The notes beneath the pieces are model-generated. The model was not told where the DNA came from. It searched no databases and saw only the letters and a list, made by a program, of their open reading frames with translations. Both the position numbers and the translations under genes were made by a program. From positions 1 to 17,105 of the forward strand of contig MNIY01000049.1 of NCBI GenBank assembly GCA_001919995.1: a DNA stretch of 17,105 nucleotides, written 5' to 3'. The stretch is from Ktedonobacter sp. 13_1_20CM_4_53_11. Its GTDB lineage: Bacteria; Chloroflexota; Ktedonobacteria; Ktedonobacterales; Ktedonobacteraceae. Below, in pieces: positions 6,204 to 14,394 of this stretch; within the stretch, counting starts at the first letter, position 1, and every line of letters starts with the position of its first letter.

Positions 6204-6830
6204 ATGCAAATCATTATCAATGGTAAGCAGATGGAGGTCACTCCTCGGTTACGTCAATACATCGAACGGAAAGTACAGCGCCTGGCTCGTTTTGTTGATG
6301 AGCAGGCTCGTGTAGAGGTAACGGTTACTGAAGAGAAGACACGTAGTGCTCGTGACCGCTATGCCGTCCAAATGGCGCTCTCCAATGCCACTCATCCCGT
6401 TCACAGTGAAGTGAGAGCAGTCAATGCGAATATGGCCCTTGACCTCGTATTGGATAAAGTCGTGACCCAGCTTGGTCGCCATAAAGATCGTCATACTTCC
6501 ACCATCCGTCGTCATCACTCGCCTGCAAAAGTTCTTTCTCTCTCCCGCTCTGGCGATCTTTTACCCTTAGAAGATCAGGAAGAGGAGGGAACAACCGCCA
6601 GGCATGATGCTGCTTCCATTGATAAAGAACGCAACGAAGAGATCTGGTCTAAAGTAGTTGAGATCCGTCGCGTTCCCACCAAGCCCATGGGTGACCAGGA
6701 GGTCATAGCTCAGATGGAAGCGTTGGGACTCACATTCTTCCCGTTTTATAACGAAGCCACCGATAGCGTGAACGTGATGTATCGCTTGAGTAAAGGCGGT
6801 TATGGTCTGCTCGTACCAGAATTGCAGTAA
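6204..6830 (+). CDS. hpf: Ribosome hibernation promoting factor, long form
   Basis: Long HPF binds the 30S decoding centre through its N-terminal domain and pairs two 70S ribosomes into 100S dimers through its C-terminal domain, shutting down translation in stationary phase. The 208-residue product has both parts. Residues 1-100 are the beta-alpha HPF/RaiA fold (MQIIINGKQMEVTPRLRQYI, later MALDLVLDKVVTQLGRHKDR). A charged linker runs to about 145. The dimerisation domain follows (VVEIRRVPTKPMGDQEVIAQ, ending VMYRLSKGGYGLLVPELQ). The frame is open 12 codons further upstream, but ATG 6204 has AAGGAG about 8 bases before it and gives the normal HPF N-terminus, so I chose it. The gene stands alone with its own extended -10 promoter and terminator. 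Confidence 0.96.
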   Translation: MQIIINGKQMEVTPRLRQYIERKVQRLARFVDEQARVEVTVTEEKTRSARDRYAVQMALSNATHPVHSEVRAVNANMALDLVLDKVVTQLGRHKDRHTSTIRRHHSPAKVLSLSRSGDLLPLEDQEEEGTTARHDAASIDKERNEEIWSKVVEIRRVPTKPMGDQEVIAQMEALGLTFFPFYNEATDSVNVMYRLSKGGYGLLVPELQ

Positions 6831-6856
6831 TCACGCTTACATCAGAAAGAGGGTTC

Positions 6857-6908
6857 AACAGGATGTGCATTGCTCCTTTTGCAAAGGCCTTGCACATTCC
6901 CTGTTTTT
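6857..6908 (+). terminator. Rho-independent terminator after hpf
   Basis: AACAGG-ATGTGCA (6857-6869) pairs with TGCACAT (6891-6897) and, after a 2-base bulge, CCTGTT (6900-6905). The loop contains a further CCTTT/AAAGG stem. The stem runs into TTTTT at 6904-6908. It lies between the convergent hpf and the 6925-7563 gene. Confidence 0.65.
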
Positions 6909-6924
6909 GAGTGGTGTAACCTGG

Positions 6925-7563
6925 CTAAAAAGTAATCTCGAATTGCCACGGATTTGGGGGAGAGTCACCAAATTGAGCAAGTGGGTCCGCTGCACGCACC
7001 GTCATCACATGTGAATCCGCTGAAGGAAGCGGGCTGAAACGTGCGCTACCCTGGTAGACTGCCTGGTTAGCATCATCCGTTAGTTCCGGCCGTGCTAAAA
7101 GCATTCCTCCACGGTCCCCTGTCCACTCTTTCCCCGTATTATCCTTTATCAGAAAAATGATACGTGGAACAAACGCAAACCCTACAGTAAAAGGCGGCCT
7201 GATCCACAAGTAATGGAGCTCAAAATGCTTCTCGTAAAACTGCAACTGATGTAACATCAACACCATCCCCTGCAGTTTCTGCTCTAGCTCGATATTGACG
7301 CTCCTCAGAGGTTCCCGCGGCAATGCAACCGTCCCCAGTTGAAGTTCTTGAGGGGCGGCAATCACGACTGGTGGACGAGAGGCTAGCTCCAGCGCTTTAG
7401 CCGAGAAAGGCGCCGTATCTTGAAGAATTTCATTACACAATTGTAAGCAAGCATCGCAGATATATGCCGCGCCTGGACCAGCCACCATGCGGCGTACCTC
7501 TGGTGGGCGGCGACCGCAGAAAGAACAGCGAGCCAGCGATCTATCGAAACTCATGTCTTTCAT
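6925..7563 (-). CDS. ClpX-type C4 zinc-finger protein lacking the AAA+ motor
   Basis: The 212-residue protein opens with a zinc finger of the ClpX N-terminal (zf-C4_ClpX) type: [19 protein letters not shown] followed by [13 protein letters not shown]. Ligands are Cys13, Cys16, Cys36 and Cys39. In ClpX this domain dimerises and recruits substrates or adaptors, and an AAA+ unfoldase follows. Here there is no Walker A or B motif. After a linker and a helix ([21 protein letters not shown], about 95-115) the rest, residues 118-212, looks like beta-strands ([28 protein letters not shown], ending PWQFEITF), perhaps a beta-sandwich. It starts 19 bases after the gatD stop codon, so it is probably the third gene of the murT-gatD operon. 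GAGG lies only 3 bases before ATG 7563; ATG 7554 is an alternative start. Function unknown; an adaptor role is speculation. Confidence 0.85.
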   Translation of the reverse strand: MKDMSFDRSLARCSFCGRRPPEVRRMVAGPGAAYICDACLQLCNEILQDTAPFSAKALELASRPPVVIAAPQELQLGTVALPREPLRSVNIELEQKLQGMVLMLHQLQFYEKHFELHYLWIRPPFTVGFAFVPRIIFLIKDNTGKEWTGDRGGMLLARPELTDDANQAVYQGSARFSPLPSADSHVMTVRAADPLAQFGDSPPNPWQFEITF

Positions 7564-7582
7564 TATCCTCGTTGTTGGTACG

Positions 7583-8479
7583 TTAACTCACTTTTAAGCC
7601 GTTGTCATTACTCAATGCGGCAATAGCCGCGTCTTGTAATCCCATATGTTCAAGTAGAGAGGCATGTGCCTCCCATTCCAATCTATCATCGAGCGGTGTA
7701 AGCACTACCGATGGATCATCATCTTTTATCTCCAGACTCTCTGAAGACGAAGCTCCGTCCGTCCATTCGCCTGTCTCATTGATATGGGAATTATCCCAAT
7801 CATTCTTCCCATATTTGCGCCGTAGTGCCAGGCCAATCAAATGATCGGCAAAGTGTGGGTTTTTGGGTAAGAGCGAACCATGCATATACGTTCCATAGGC
7901 GTTGCGATAAATTGCTCCTTCTGTCGCATCTTCCGCGTTATTTCCATACCCTTTGAGTACTTTTCCCAGGGGTTGAGCTGTACCCAGGTATGTACGACCG
8001 CCATGATTCTCAAATCCGACCAGGGTGCTACCATTCCAGCTGATGGCTATATCTCCAATACACCGCGCTACGCGTGGCCCTTTATGAATTGTCCACGCAT
8101 CGAAAACTCCCAATCCTCTCATATCGGGGCCACTGGCGGGTCGGTAATAATGTGCCAGCAACTGGTATCCGCCACAGACTGCCAGCACCGGCATATCATC
8201 CTCAATTGCAGCCCAGAGCCCAATACCCTTGGTGTCATGCAGATCTTGCGCTACGGGTGCCTGTTCCCTGTCCTGGCCTCCTCCAATGAACAACATATCG
8301 TACTCGTCGGGTGCTAAGGCATCCCCCAAACCCAGGCTGACCACCCGCAGCTCAATACCACGTTGCTGGCAACGTCGGCGGAGCACAATGATGTTGCCGC
8401 GGTCTCCATACAGATTTAATTGATCAGGATACAAGTGCCCCAGTGTAAGCGCCAGCTGTCGAGTAACACTGTCATTCAA
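7583..8479 (-). CDS. gatD: Lipid II isoglutaminyl synthase, glutaminase subunit GatD
   Basis: GatD releases ammonia from glutamine, and MurT uses it to amidate the D-Glu of lipid II to D-isoglutamine on the cytoplasmic face of the membrane. The protein has the class I glutamine amidotransferase fold: [10 protein letters not shown] at 64-73, the nucleophile elbow VCGGYQLL with Cys102, and the conserved [13 protein letters not shown] with His200. The opening [23 protein letters not shown] is typical of GatD/CobB-like proteins. The ATG overlaps the murT stop codon in ATGA, so translation is likely coupled and subunits are made in equal amounts. At 298 residues it is about 55 longer than Gram-positive GatD proteins of about 243. 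The extra part is an acidic, Ser-rich C-terminal tail (after about residue 228). Confidence 0.94.
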   Translation of the reverse strand: MNDSVTRQLALTLGHLYPDQLNLYGDRGNIIVLRRRCQQRGIELRVVSLGLGDALAPDEYDMLFIGGGQDREQAPVAQDLHDTKGIGLWAAIEDDMPVLAVCGGYQLLAHYYRPASGPDMRGLGVFDAWTIHKGPRVARCIGDIAISWNGSTLVGFENHGGRTYLGTAQPLGKVLKGYGNNAEDATEGAIYRNAYGTYMHGSLLPKNPHFADHLIGLALRRKYGKNDWDNSHINETGEWTDGASSSESLEIKDDDPSVVLTPLDDRLEWEAHASLLEHMGLQDAAIAALSNDNGLKVS

Positions 8480-10209
8480 TTATCTCTTCCCTCCCAATAG
8501 TGAGGTGTCAGTCCACGCCGTTCAAGCTCACGCTGAATTTCTAACAAGCCAGTATACGTCGGGACGGCGAACAAAGTTTCACCAACAGGCGTCTGACGAA
8601 CCGCGCTATCCAGCGCCTCTGCAATTCCGTAGTGATGTGAGATTTCTGTAAGAGGCGGCTGTTGATCCGCTTCTTCAAGCATCTTCACATTCCTATTCTT
8701 TGCACGGCGTTTTTTCCTGGCAGCCAGAGATGTATCTGGCTTCATAGCTCGTAGTGGAGCCGTAGTCACCGTAATCATCTTGTCCTGTGCTACCCCTGCG
8801 TATTTCAATCGTAGCGCCAGGTCTAATGCCCGGCTACCAGCTACAACCAGCGTTGATGTGTGATTGACTGCCTGCTCGAAATCTACATCCCAAATCCAGG
8901 AAATATCCCGTCCGTCAGCTATGTTATCATTGAGAACAAATAACACATGCCGGTGTGTTCCCTCGTTAAAAAGTGTTCGTAACACTTCATTAAACCCTGT
9001 TGGGTTTTTTGCCAGGAGCAGACGGAGGGTGCGTCCTTCAATATGTATACGTTCGCCGCGTCCAAAAATGGGCTTGAACTGTTCGATGCCCGTAACTATT
9101 GGTTCCCAGCCTATCTCTATCGCCTGGGCCACTGTGGCTGCGGCCAGGGCATTATAGACGTTATAGATACCTGGTAGAGGAATAACAATCTCTTGCTGCT
9201 GTTTGCTCGTTCCTGCCATCAACGAACTGCTGACCTGCATGCGAGTTCGATCAAAATCATCGGATTGGACCTTGACCGCTCGTACATCGGGTTGCGGCCT
9301 CTGGTTTCCACAATGCGCGCAGTGATAATGACCCATATGACTGAAGAAACGTAGATCGTAGCTATATTCTCCTCCACACTTTGGACAGATGCGCGTATCG
9401 ATAACCTGGTGTCGTTCCCCTTCGTCATGCTGGGCTTTTAGATCAAGCGCAGGATCGTCGATGCCAAAATAGAGGACGCGTCCACCGAACGCTTCACCAA
9501 GATGCGCCGTGGTAGGATCATCGGCGTTCAGAACAAGTATCGTATCGGTTGAAAGCGTTCCCAGGGCCTGCTGCCAGCGTGCCGCGACACTATCGACCTC
9601 GCCATAACGATCAAGCTGGTCGCGAAAAAGGTTGGTAAAAACCACCACGCGGGCAGGAACCGTCTGTAGTATTTGTGGCATGACAGCTTCATCCACTTCA
9701 AGAATGGAAATTGCTCGCCCCTCTCTGCGTAAATTTCCATTGGGTTGAGCTCGAATGACAAGGGAACTGGCGATCCCACCCATAAGGTTTGAACCTTCTC
9801 TATTGCGCCACACCCTCAGACCTGCGTCACTCAGTACAGCGGCAATAAAACCACTTGTTGTCGTCTTGCCGTTCGTACCCGTGACAATGACACTCCCATG
9901 CTCCAGTTGCGTCGCCAGGTGGCCAACAATATCTGGATACACCCTTTGAGCTACCAGACCTACAATGCTTGTACCTCCACCTAAGTGGAGCCGGCGGCTC
10001 AACGCGCCAGCTGTTCTGCCCCCTACTACCGCCAAACCGGCGCGCAGCGAAGGGCGTCGTTTGGAACGAGGTAAGCGGCGTTGCCCCCTGGCGACGGTAA
10101 GAGGACGTTCACTAGGTTTCTCGGTGCGGTTCGGGGTTAAAGTACCTTTCCTCTCTCCCGAGCGTAGACCTGCGCGTCGCAACTTAGCTGATGGCCTCCG
10201 TTTTTGCAT
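8476..10209 (-). CDS. murT: Lipid II isoglutaminyl synthase, Mur-ligase-like subunit MurT
   Basis: MurT activates the alpha-carboxyl of D-Glu in lipid II with ATP and joins the ammonia delivered by GatD. Counting from ATG 10209 (577 residues), the P-loop GTNGKTTT is at 111-118, followed by the Mur central domain (EVDEA near 171, FTNLFRDQLDRYGE near 191-204). The MurT-specific zinc ribbon has Cys275, Cys278, Cys297 and Cys300. The C-terminal MurT domain (DUF1727) includes FGRGERI and NDNIADGRDISWIWD, where the Asp that completes the GatD catalytic triad is found in this family. The frame opens 11 codons earlier, but ATG 10209 has GGAGG 6 bases upstream. Unlike typical MurT, about 55 residues precede the family N-terminus; this extension is extremely Arg/Lys-rich. 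First gene of a murT-gatD-zinc-finger operon. Confidence 0.95.
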   Translation of the reverse strand: MQKRRPSAKLRRAGLRSGERKGTLTPNRTEKPSERPLTVARGQRRLPRSKRRPSLRAGLAVVGGRTAGALSRRLHLGGGTSIVGLVAQRVYPDIVGHLATQLEHGSVIVTGTNGKTTTSGFIAAVLSDAGLRVWRNREGSNLMGGIASSLVIRAQPNGNLRREGRAISILEVDEAVMPQILQTVPARVVVFTNLFRDQLDRYGEVDSVAARWQQALGTLSTDTILVLNADDPTTAHLGEAFGGRVLYFGIDDPALDLKAQHDEGERHQVIDTRICPKCGGEYSYDLRFFSHMGHYHCAHCGNQRPQPDVRAVKVQSDDFDRTRMQVSSSLMAGTSKQQQEIVIPLPGIYNVYNALAAATVAQAIEIGWEPIVTGIEQFKPIFGRGERIHIEGRTLRLLLAKNPTGFNEVLRTLFNEGTHRHVLFVLNDNIADGRDISWIWDVDFEQAVNHTSTLVVAGSRALDLALRLKYAGVAQDKMITVTTAPLRAMKPDTSLAARKKRRAKNRNVKMLEEADQQPPLTEISHHYGIAEALDSAVRQTPVGETLFAVPTYTGLLEIQRELERRGLTPHYWEGRDN

Positions 10210-10552
10210 ACTGTTCCTCCAAACCAGCACGTATATCTCCAATTATTGGTTGCAGCATAGCATGGGAGGACAAACTGGTCAAGTTTGCCTGACCCAGGGG
10301 AATATTCAGCAACTACAATTCGTTTCATCAGTGTAGGTAAATACCTATTGACAACATAAGCTATTCTATCCATTGAGATAGCGTACTCATAAATTTGAGC
10401 CTTGATCTGTACGAGGTTCTTTAATACGGTAGCCGTCAAATGGGAAGTAGGGTGAACCGATACCCACAATCCCTTCTCTTTCTTTGGAGAGGAAAAACTA
10501 CATATTGGTTAAGTTGTGAGTCAAGTAAAGAATAAAAGATCAGGTACGATTA
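10210..10552. other. Divergent intergenic region murT/topA
   Basis: About 343 bases without a convincing gene; short frames here lack Shine-Dalgarno sites and family resemblance. The left end carries the murT promoter and GGAGG site. A lone TTGACA at 10348-10353 on the plus strand has no matching -10 at 16-19 bases. Close to topA, TTGGTT and AAGAAT spaced by about 17 bases are a weak promoter candidate. The Shine-Dalgarno of topA is weak (AGG, 8 bases before the ATG). Confidence 0.65.
10254..10282 (-). promoter_or_regulatory. Sigma70-type promoter of the murT-gatD operon
   Basis: The minus strand has TTGACC (plus 10277-10282), exactly 17 bases, then TATGCT (10254-10259). The predicted start near 10247 is about 38 bases before the murT ATG, with the GGAGG site between. 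The -35 sits within a small inverted repeat, AAACT-GGTCA-AGTTT, on the plus strand. Confidence 0.55.
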
Positions 10553-12985
10553 ATGACAAAGAAACTTGTAATAGTAGAGTCGCCGGCAAAAGCAAAAACC
10601 ATCGAAAAATTTCTTGGGCGAGATTTTGAGGTGCGGGCCTCGATGGGCCACATCATGGATTTACCTAAAAAGGGATTGGGAGTGAACACGCGCAAAGACT
10701 TTGCGCCGCAATACGAAATAATTGAGAAAAAAGACAAACTTATCGACGATCTGAAGGCTGCCTCTAAACGCGCAGACGAAGTGTTCCTTGCTCCTGACCC
10801 TGATCGCGAGGGCGAATTTATTGCCTGGTCTCTTAAAGAAACGCTCGGACTGCAACATCCGCATCGCGCGGTCTTCAACGAAATCACCAGGAGCGCCGTA
10901 CAGGACGCTATCAAGAAACCGCGTGTAATCAACGAAGACCTCTTCAACGCACAACAGGCTCGTCGCGTCCTGGATCGTCTTGTTGGCTATAAAATCAGTC
11001 CATTGCTCTGGCGACGTATCCAGTCGGGAACCAGTGCCGGCCGTGTCCAATCAGTTGCCCTTAGACTCATCTGCGACCGCGAAGCCGAGATTCGCGCGTT
11101 CGTTCCAGAAGAGTACTGGAGCATCATTGCAACTCTGAGCAAAAAGCGACAGCAAGAGCGTTTCGAAGCACAATTGATAACCCGGCTCAAAGATATAACA
11201 GCTTTTAATAGCCAGGAGGGCGCCAATGGAAGTGAAGAACCAGTTCCCCAGGCAGCATTAAATGGCAAGTCAGCTATCGCTGAGAAGGGACGCATTAAAA
11301 TTTCCTCGAAAGAGGAAGCCGACGCCATACTGGCCGACTTAAGAGGCGCCACCTATACCGTCTTGAAAGTAGAGGAGAAAGAGCAACGTCGCCAACCGAA
11401 CCCGCCCTATACCACCAGTACCATGCAGCAGGAGGCCTCGGTTCGGCTCTACTTCAAGCCGAAGAGAACCATGAGTCTGGCGCAACACCTCTATGAAGGT
11501 ATCGCGATGGGCGAGCGCGGTCACCAGGGTCTTATCACCTATATGCGTACCGACTCAACACGCATCTCTGATGAGGCACAGGCAAAAGTCAAAAGCTACA
11601 TCGCCTCGGAATATGGGCAGCCCTATGTCGGACAGGGACGTACTGGTAAGGCTAAAGCCACCACCCAGGATGCCCATGAAGCAATCCGCCCAACCGATGT
11701 CACCTTGACTCCGAAGACCGTCAAACCTTACCTCACTGCTGAGCAATTTAAATTGTATGACCTTATCTGGCGCCGCTTTGTCGCCAGTTTTATGACTCCT
11801 GCTGTCTTTGATACCGTCCGTGTCGATATCACGGCCGCTCAATATGTCTTCAGGGCAAACGGTTCCCACCTCAAGTTCCCTGGGTTCTATGCTGTCTGGC
11901 CCCGTGAAGAAGATGAGAAGATGCTGCCGGCCCTGACGGCGCAAGAAGTGCTGGACTTGCATGACTTGAAGCCTGAGCAACATTTTACGCAACCACCTCC
12001 ACGCTATACGGAAGCAAGCTTGATTAAAGAGCTTGAAGAGCAGGGTATAGGTCGGCCCAGTACCTATGTACCTATTATCAGCACCATTCAAGATCGTGGC
12101 TATGTTGACCAGGAGCAGCGTCGTTTTATACCAACCTGGCTGGGTGCTACCGTTAACGAGGTCATGAACAAGCACTTCCCTGATATTGTTGATACCAGTT
12201 TTACAGCCGACATGGAAAAGAAACTGGATGATGTCGAGGAAGGCAGACAATCCTGGACAGAATTCCTGCGCAGCTTCTATGGTGACTTCAAGGTAAGCAT
12301 GGAAAAAGCTGAAGCCGAGATGAACCGTGTACAAAAACCTGTCGAGGAAATAGATGAGCTGTGCCCCGACTGTGGCCGTAATCTCGTTATCCGTACTGGC
12401 CGCTTTGGTCGTTTCATCTCCTGCTCAGGCTTTCCTGAATGCCGCTATCGCCATTCCTTTATGAATAAAACAGGCGCTTTATGTCCCATTTGTAATGGAG
12501 ATCTGGTAGAACGCAAAACAAAGCAGAAGAAACGCGTTTTCTATGGATGCAGCAATTATCCTGCCTGCAATTTTGCTATCTGGGAGCGCCCTGTCCCTGA
12601 TCTCTGCCCTAATTGCGGCGGACTGATGGTAGTCCCTCGAGTAGGTCAGGACCCCGTCTGCTATTCAGAGGTCGTCGCAGTACAGCGCGCCGCCGAGGAA
12701 AAACCGCATCAGGGCGTTAAGACAACGCAAAGGGCTGCACGCAAGAAAACCCCCGTGTCCACAGCGGAAAGTGAACCTGCCTCAGCGGATACAAAGAACA
12801 GGCGTCGAGCCGCAGCGACTACAAAAAAGAATGGAGCAACCCCAAAGCGTGCATCGGCGGCAAAGCCAACTAAAACGAGGAAAACTGCCACTCGAACAAC
12901 TGCTTCGAAGAAAACGCTGGCCCGTGCAACATCGACGAAAAAAACCACTGCGCGAGCTTCAACCAGAAAGAAAACCGCACTCTGA
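10553..12985 (+). CDS. topA: DNA topoisomerase I (type IA)
   Basis: TopA relaxes negative supercoils through a 5'-phosphotyrosine intermediate. The 810-residue protein starts with the TOPRIM domain (LVIVESPAKAKTIEKFLG, with Glu9, and the acidic PDPDREGE at 81-88). The active-site Tyr330 lies in ITYMRTDSTRIS, and GIGRPSTYVPII near 498-509 is also diagnostic. The C-terminus has two complete four-Cys zinc modules (604/607/624/630 and 644/647/666/672). A third starts CPNC at 685-688 but offers only one more Cys (703), so it cannot be a normal C4 site. Residues 707-810 form a Lys/Arg/Thr/Ala-rich tail resembling histone H1 or Lsr2-like basic tails, probably for DNA binding. It is divergent from murT, and a strong hairpin follows the gene at 13050-13090. 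Confidence 0.97.
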   Translation: MTKKLVIVESPAKAKTIEKFLGRDFEVRASMGHIMDLPKKGLGVNTRKDFAPQYEIIEKKDKLIDDLKAASKRADEVFLAPDPDREGEFIAWSLKETLGLQHPHRAVFNEITRSAVQDAIKKPRVINEDLFNAQQARRVLDRLVGYKISPLLWRRIQSGTSAGRVQSVALRLICDREAEIRAFVPEEYWSIIATLSKKRQQERFEAQLITRLKDITAFNSQEGANGSEEPVPQAALNGKSAIAEKGRIKISSKEEADAILADLRGATYTVLKVEEKEQRRQPNPPYTTSTMQQEASVRLYFKPKRTMSLAQHLYEGIAMGERGHQGLITYMRTDSTRISDEAQAKVKSYIASEYGQPYVGQGRTGKAKATTQDAHEAIRPTDVTLTPKTVKPYLTAEQFKLYDLIWRRFVASFMTPAVFDTVRVDITAAQYVFRANGSHLKFPGFYAVWPREEDEKMLPALTAQEVLDLHDLKPEQHFTQPPPRYTEASLIKELEEQGIGRPSTYVPIISTIQDRGYVDQEQRRFIPTWLGATVNEVMNKHFPDIVDTSFTADMEKKLDDVEEGRQSWTEFLRSFYGDFKVSMEKAEAEMNRVQKPVEEIDELCPDCGRNLVIRTGRFGRFISCSGFPECRYRHSFMNKTGALCPICNGDLVERKTKQKKRVFYGCSNYPACNFAIWERPVPDLCPNCGGLMVVPRVGQDPVCYSEVVAVQRAAEEKPHQGVKTTQRAARKKTPVSTAESEPASADTKNRRRAAATTKKNGATPKRASAAKPTKTRKTATRTTASKKTLARATSTKKTTARASTRKKTAL

Positions 12986-13049
12986 CCCGGGCTTTTACCA
13001 TCATCTCATCGGCATCTGCTCGCCGATTGATCCTCCATAATTGCCCCAT

Positions 13050-13090
13050 AGAACAAGCCGTCCCGCCCGCAGTTGCGGACGGCCTGTTCT
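13050..13090 (+). terminator. Strong hairpin after topA, no T-tract
   Basis: AGAACA-A-GCCGTCC (13050-13063) pairs with GGACGGC-C-TGTTCT (13077-13090), a 14-base GC-rich stem with one mismatch around a 13-base loop. No T-run follows on either strand. It may end topA transcription with help from Rho, or protect the 3' end of the message. Confidence 0.5.
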
Positions 13091-13122
13091 GTATGTGGCT
13101 GTGAGTGACTCCTCGCCAGGAC

Positions 13123-13160
13123 GTAATGACCCGGAAAAACATTACCTGCAATGATATAAT
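13123..13160 (+). promoter_or_regulatory. Extended -10 promoter of icd with an upstream palindrome
   Basis: TGATATAAT (13152-13160) is a perfect -10 with the TGn extension. The -35 position is not conserved. Instead GTAATG (13123-13128) and CATTAC (13140-13145) form a 6-base inverted repeat with an 11-base centre that spans it. The predicted start near 13167 gives a leader of about 50 bases. Confidence 0.5.
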
Positions 13161-13217
13161 CAAGAATAGTTAACAATTACCCAGTGTAAGGATTAAGTCT
13201 AGTATGTGGAGGATTCC

Positions 13218-14306
13218 ATGTCCCATGCAGTAACGCTAATTCCTGGCGACGGGACAGGGCCAGAAATTACAGAGGCGACACGTAGAGTGCTTGAGGCAAC
13301 TGGGGTAGAGTTCATCTGGGAAGTCCATCAGGCTGGATTAGAAGTCTTAGAGAAATGCGGTACTGTGTTACCCGATGAAGTCATTGAATCCATTAAACGA
13401 ACGAAAGTCGCTTTGAAGGGTCCTATCACTACTCCTATCGGTAAAGGCTCGCGCAGTGCAAATGTATTGCTCCGGAAGAAACTCGACCTCTATGCTAATT
13501 TACGACCAGCTAAAACTTACCACGGGCTGCGCTCCCGCTATGAAAATATTGATCTGACTATTGTGCGTGAGAATACAGAAGATCTGTATTCTGGCATTGA
13601 GTTCCAAAGGGGTACTTCTGAACACGAGGAGATCCTTGCAACGATCGCCCATACGACCGGTAATCAGCTGAACACCGATTCGGCTATCAGCATCAAATTT
13701 ATTTCCGTGATGGCTACACGGCGTATCGTCAAATTTGCTTTTGAATATGCTCGTGCGCATGGTCATCGCAAGGTCACCGCCGTCCACAAAGCCAACATCA
13801 TGAAATTATCAGATGGACTTTTCCTTTCAACCGCACAGGACGTCGCCAAGGAATATCCCGACATTCAATTCGAGGATCGTATCGTCGATAATATGTGCAT
13901 GCAGCTAGTGCAGAAGCCCGAAATGTATGATATGCTTGTTCTGCCGAACCTGTATGGCGATATCATCTCGGATCTTTCGGCAGGTTTGATCGGCGGTCTT
14001 GGAGTTGCGCCAGGTGCTAATATCGGTAGTCAATATGCAATTTTTGAGCCTGTCCACGGCAGTGCGCCTAAATATGCCGGGCAGAACAAAGTGAACCCTA
14101 TGGCTATGATGTTTTCTGGCGTGCTTATGCTGCGCCATCTCTGTGAGCGAGATGCCGCTAATCGCCTGGAAAAAGCCATTGCGCAAGTAATCGCGGAAGG
14201 CAAAAACGTCACCTATGACCTTAAACCTCGCCCTGACGATCCCAGCGCTGTAGGGACTTCGCAGGTCGCAGATGCCGTCATCGAAAAATTGCTGAAACTA
14301 CCATAA
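13218..14306 (+). CDS. icd: Isocitrate dehydrogenase (beta-decarboxylating dehydrogenase family)
   Basis: The enzyme oxidatively decarboxylates isocitrate to 2-oxoglutarate in the TCA cycle. Counting from ATG 13218 (362 residues), the substrate site is S80-A-N82 with Arg86 and Arg96 (SANVLLRKKLDLYANLRP), RENTEDLYSGIE at 117-128 and Lys191 in HKANIM. The metal-binding aspartates lie in LYGDIISDLSAG (Asp248, Asp252). The SxN motif and YANLRP point to isocitrate rather than isopropylmalate. In the cofactor loop HGSAPKYAGQNKVNP, Lys285, Tyr286 and Val292 match the E. coli NADP determinants Lys344, Tyr345 and Val351, and Tyr333 matches Tyr391; NAD enzymes usually have Asp/Ile/Ala. NADP is therefore the likelier cofactor. 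A GTG 12 bases upstream is in frame, but ATG 13218 is better placed, 5 bases after GGAGG. Monocistronic. Confidence 0.93.
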   Translation: MSHAVTLIPGDGTGPEITEATRRVLEATGVEFIWEVHQAGLEVLEKCGTVLPDEVIESIKRTKVALKGPITTPIGKGSRSANVLLRKKLDLYANLRPAKTYHGLRSRYENIDLTIVRENTEDLYSGIEFQRGTSEHEEILATIAHTTGNQLNTDSAISIKFISVMATRRIVKFAFEYARAHGHRKVTAVHKANIMKLSDGLFLSTAQDVAKEYPDIQFEDRIVDNMCMQLVQKPEMYDMLVLPNLYGDIISDLSAGLIGGLGVAPGANIGSQYAIFEPVHGSAPKYAGQNKVNPMAMMFSGVLMLRHLCERDAANRLEKAIAQVIAEGKNVTYDLKPRPDDPSAVGTSQVADAVIEKLLKLP

Positions 14307-14315
14307 CTGATTGGA

Positions 14316-14358
14316 GCTCAGAACGGGAACAAGGACTTCCAGAGCTTCCGTTCTGAGC
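14316..14358. terminator. Perfect 11-base hairpin between icd and glpX
   Basis: GCTCAGAACGG (14316-14326) and CCGTTCTGAGC (14348-14358) are perfect inverted arms around a 21-base loop. It lies 9 bases after the icd stop codon and between convergent genes, so it may act on both. No T-run follows in either direction. Confidence 0.5.
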
Positions 14359-14394
14359 ACCTTGTAGGAGAACTGAAAATTGCGCGGATGAACC

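Noticed and set aside
10348..10353. Consensus TTGACA on the plus strand between murT and topA
   Set aside because: No acceptable -10 lies 16-19 bases downstream, and it is about 200 bases from topA, so I do not call it a promoter.
11555..12334. Minus-strand 259-codon open frame inside topA
   Set aside because: It is antisense to well-conserved topoisomerase coding sequence and encodes no recognisable domain; the antisense of a codon-biased gene explains it.
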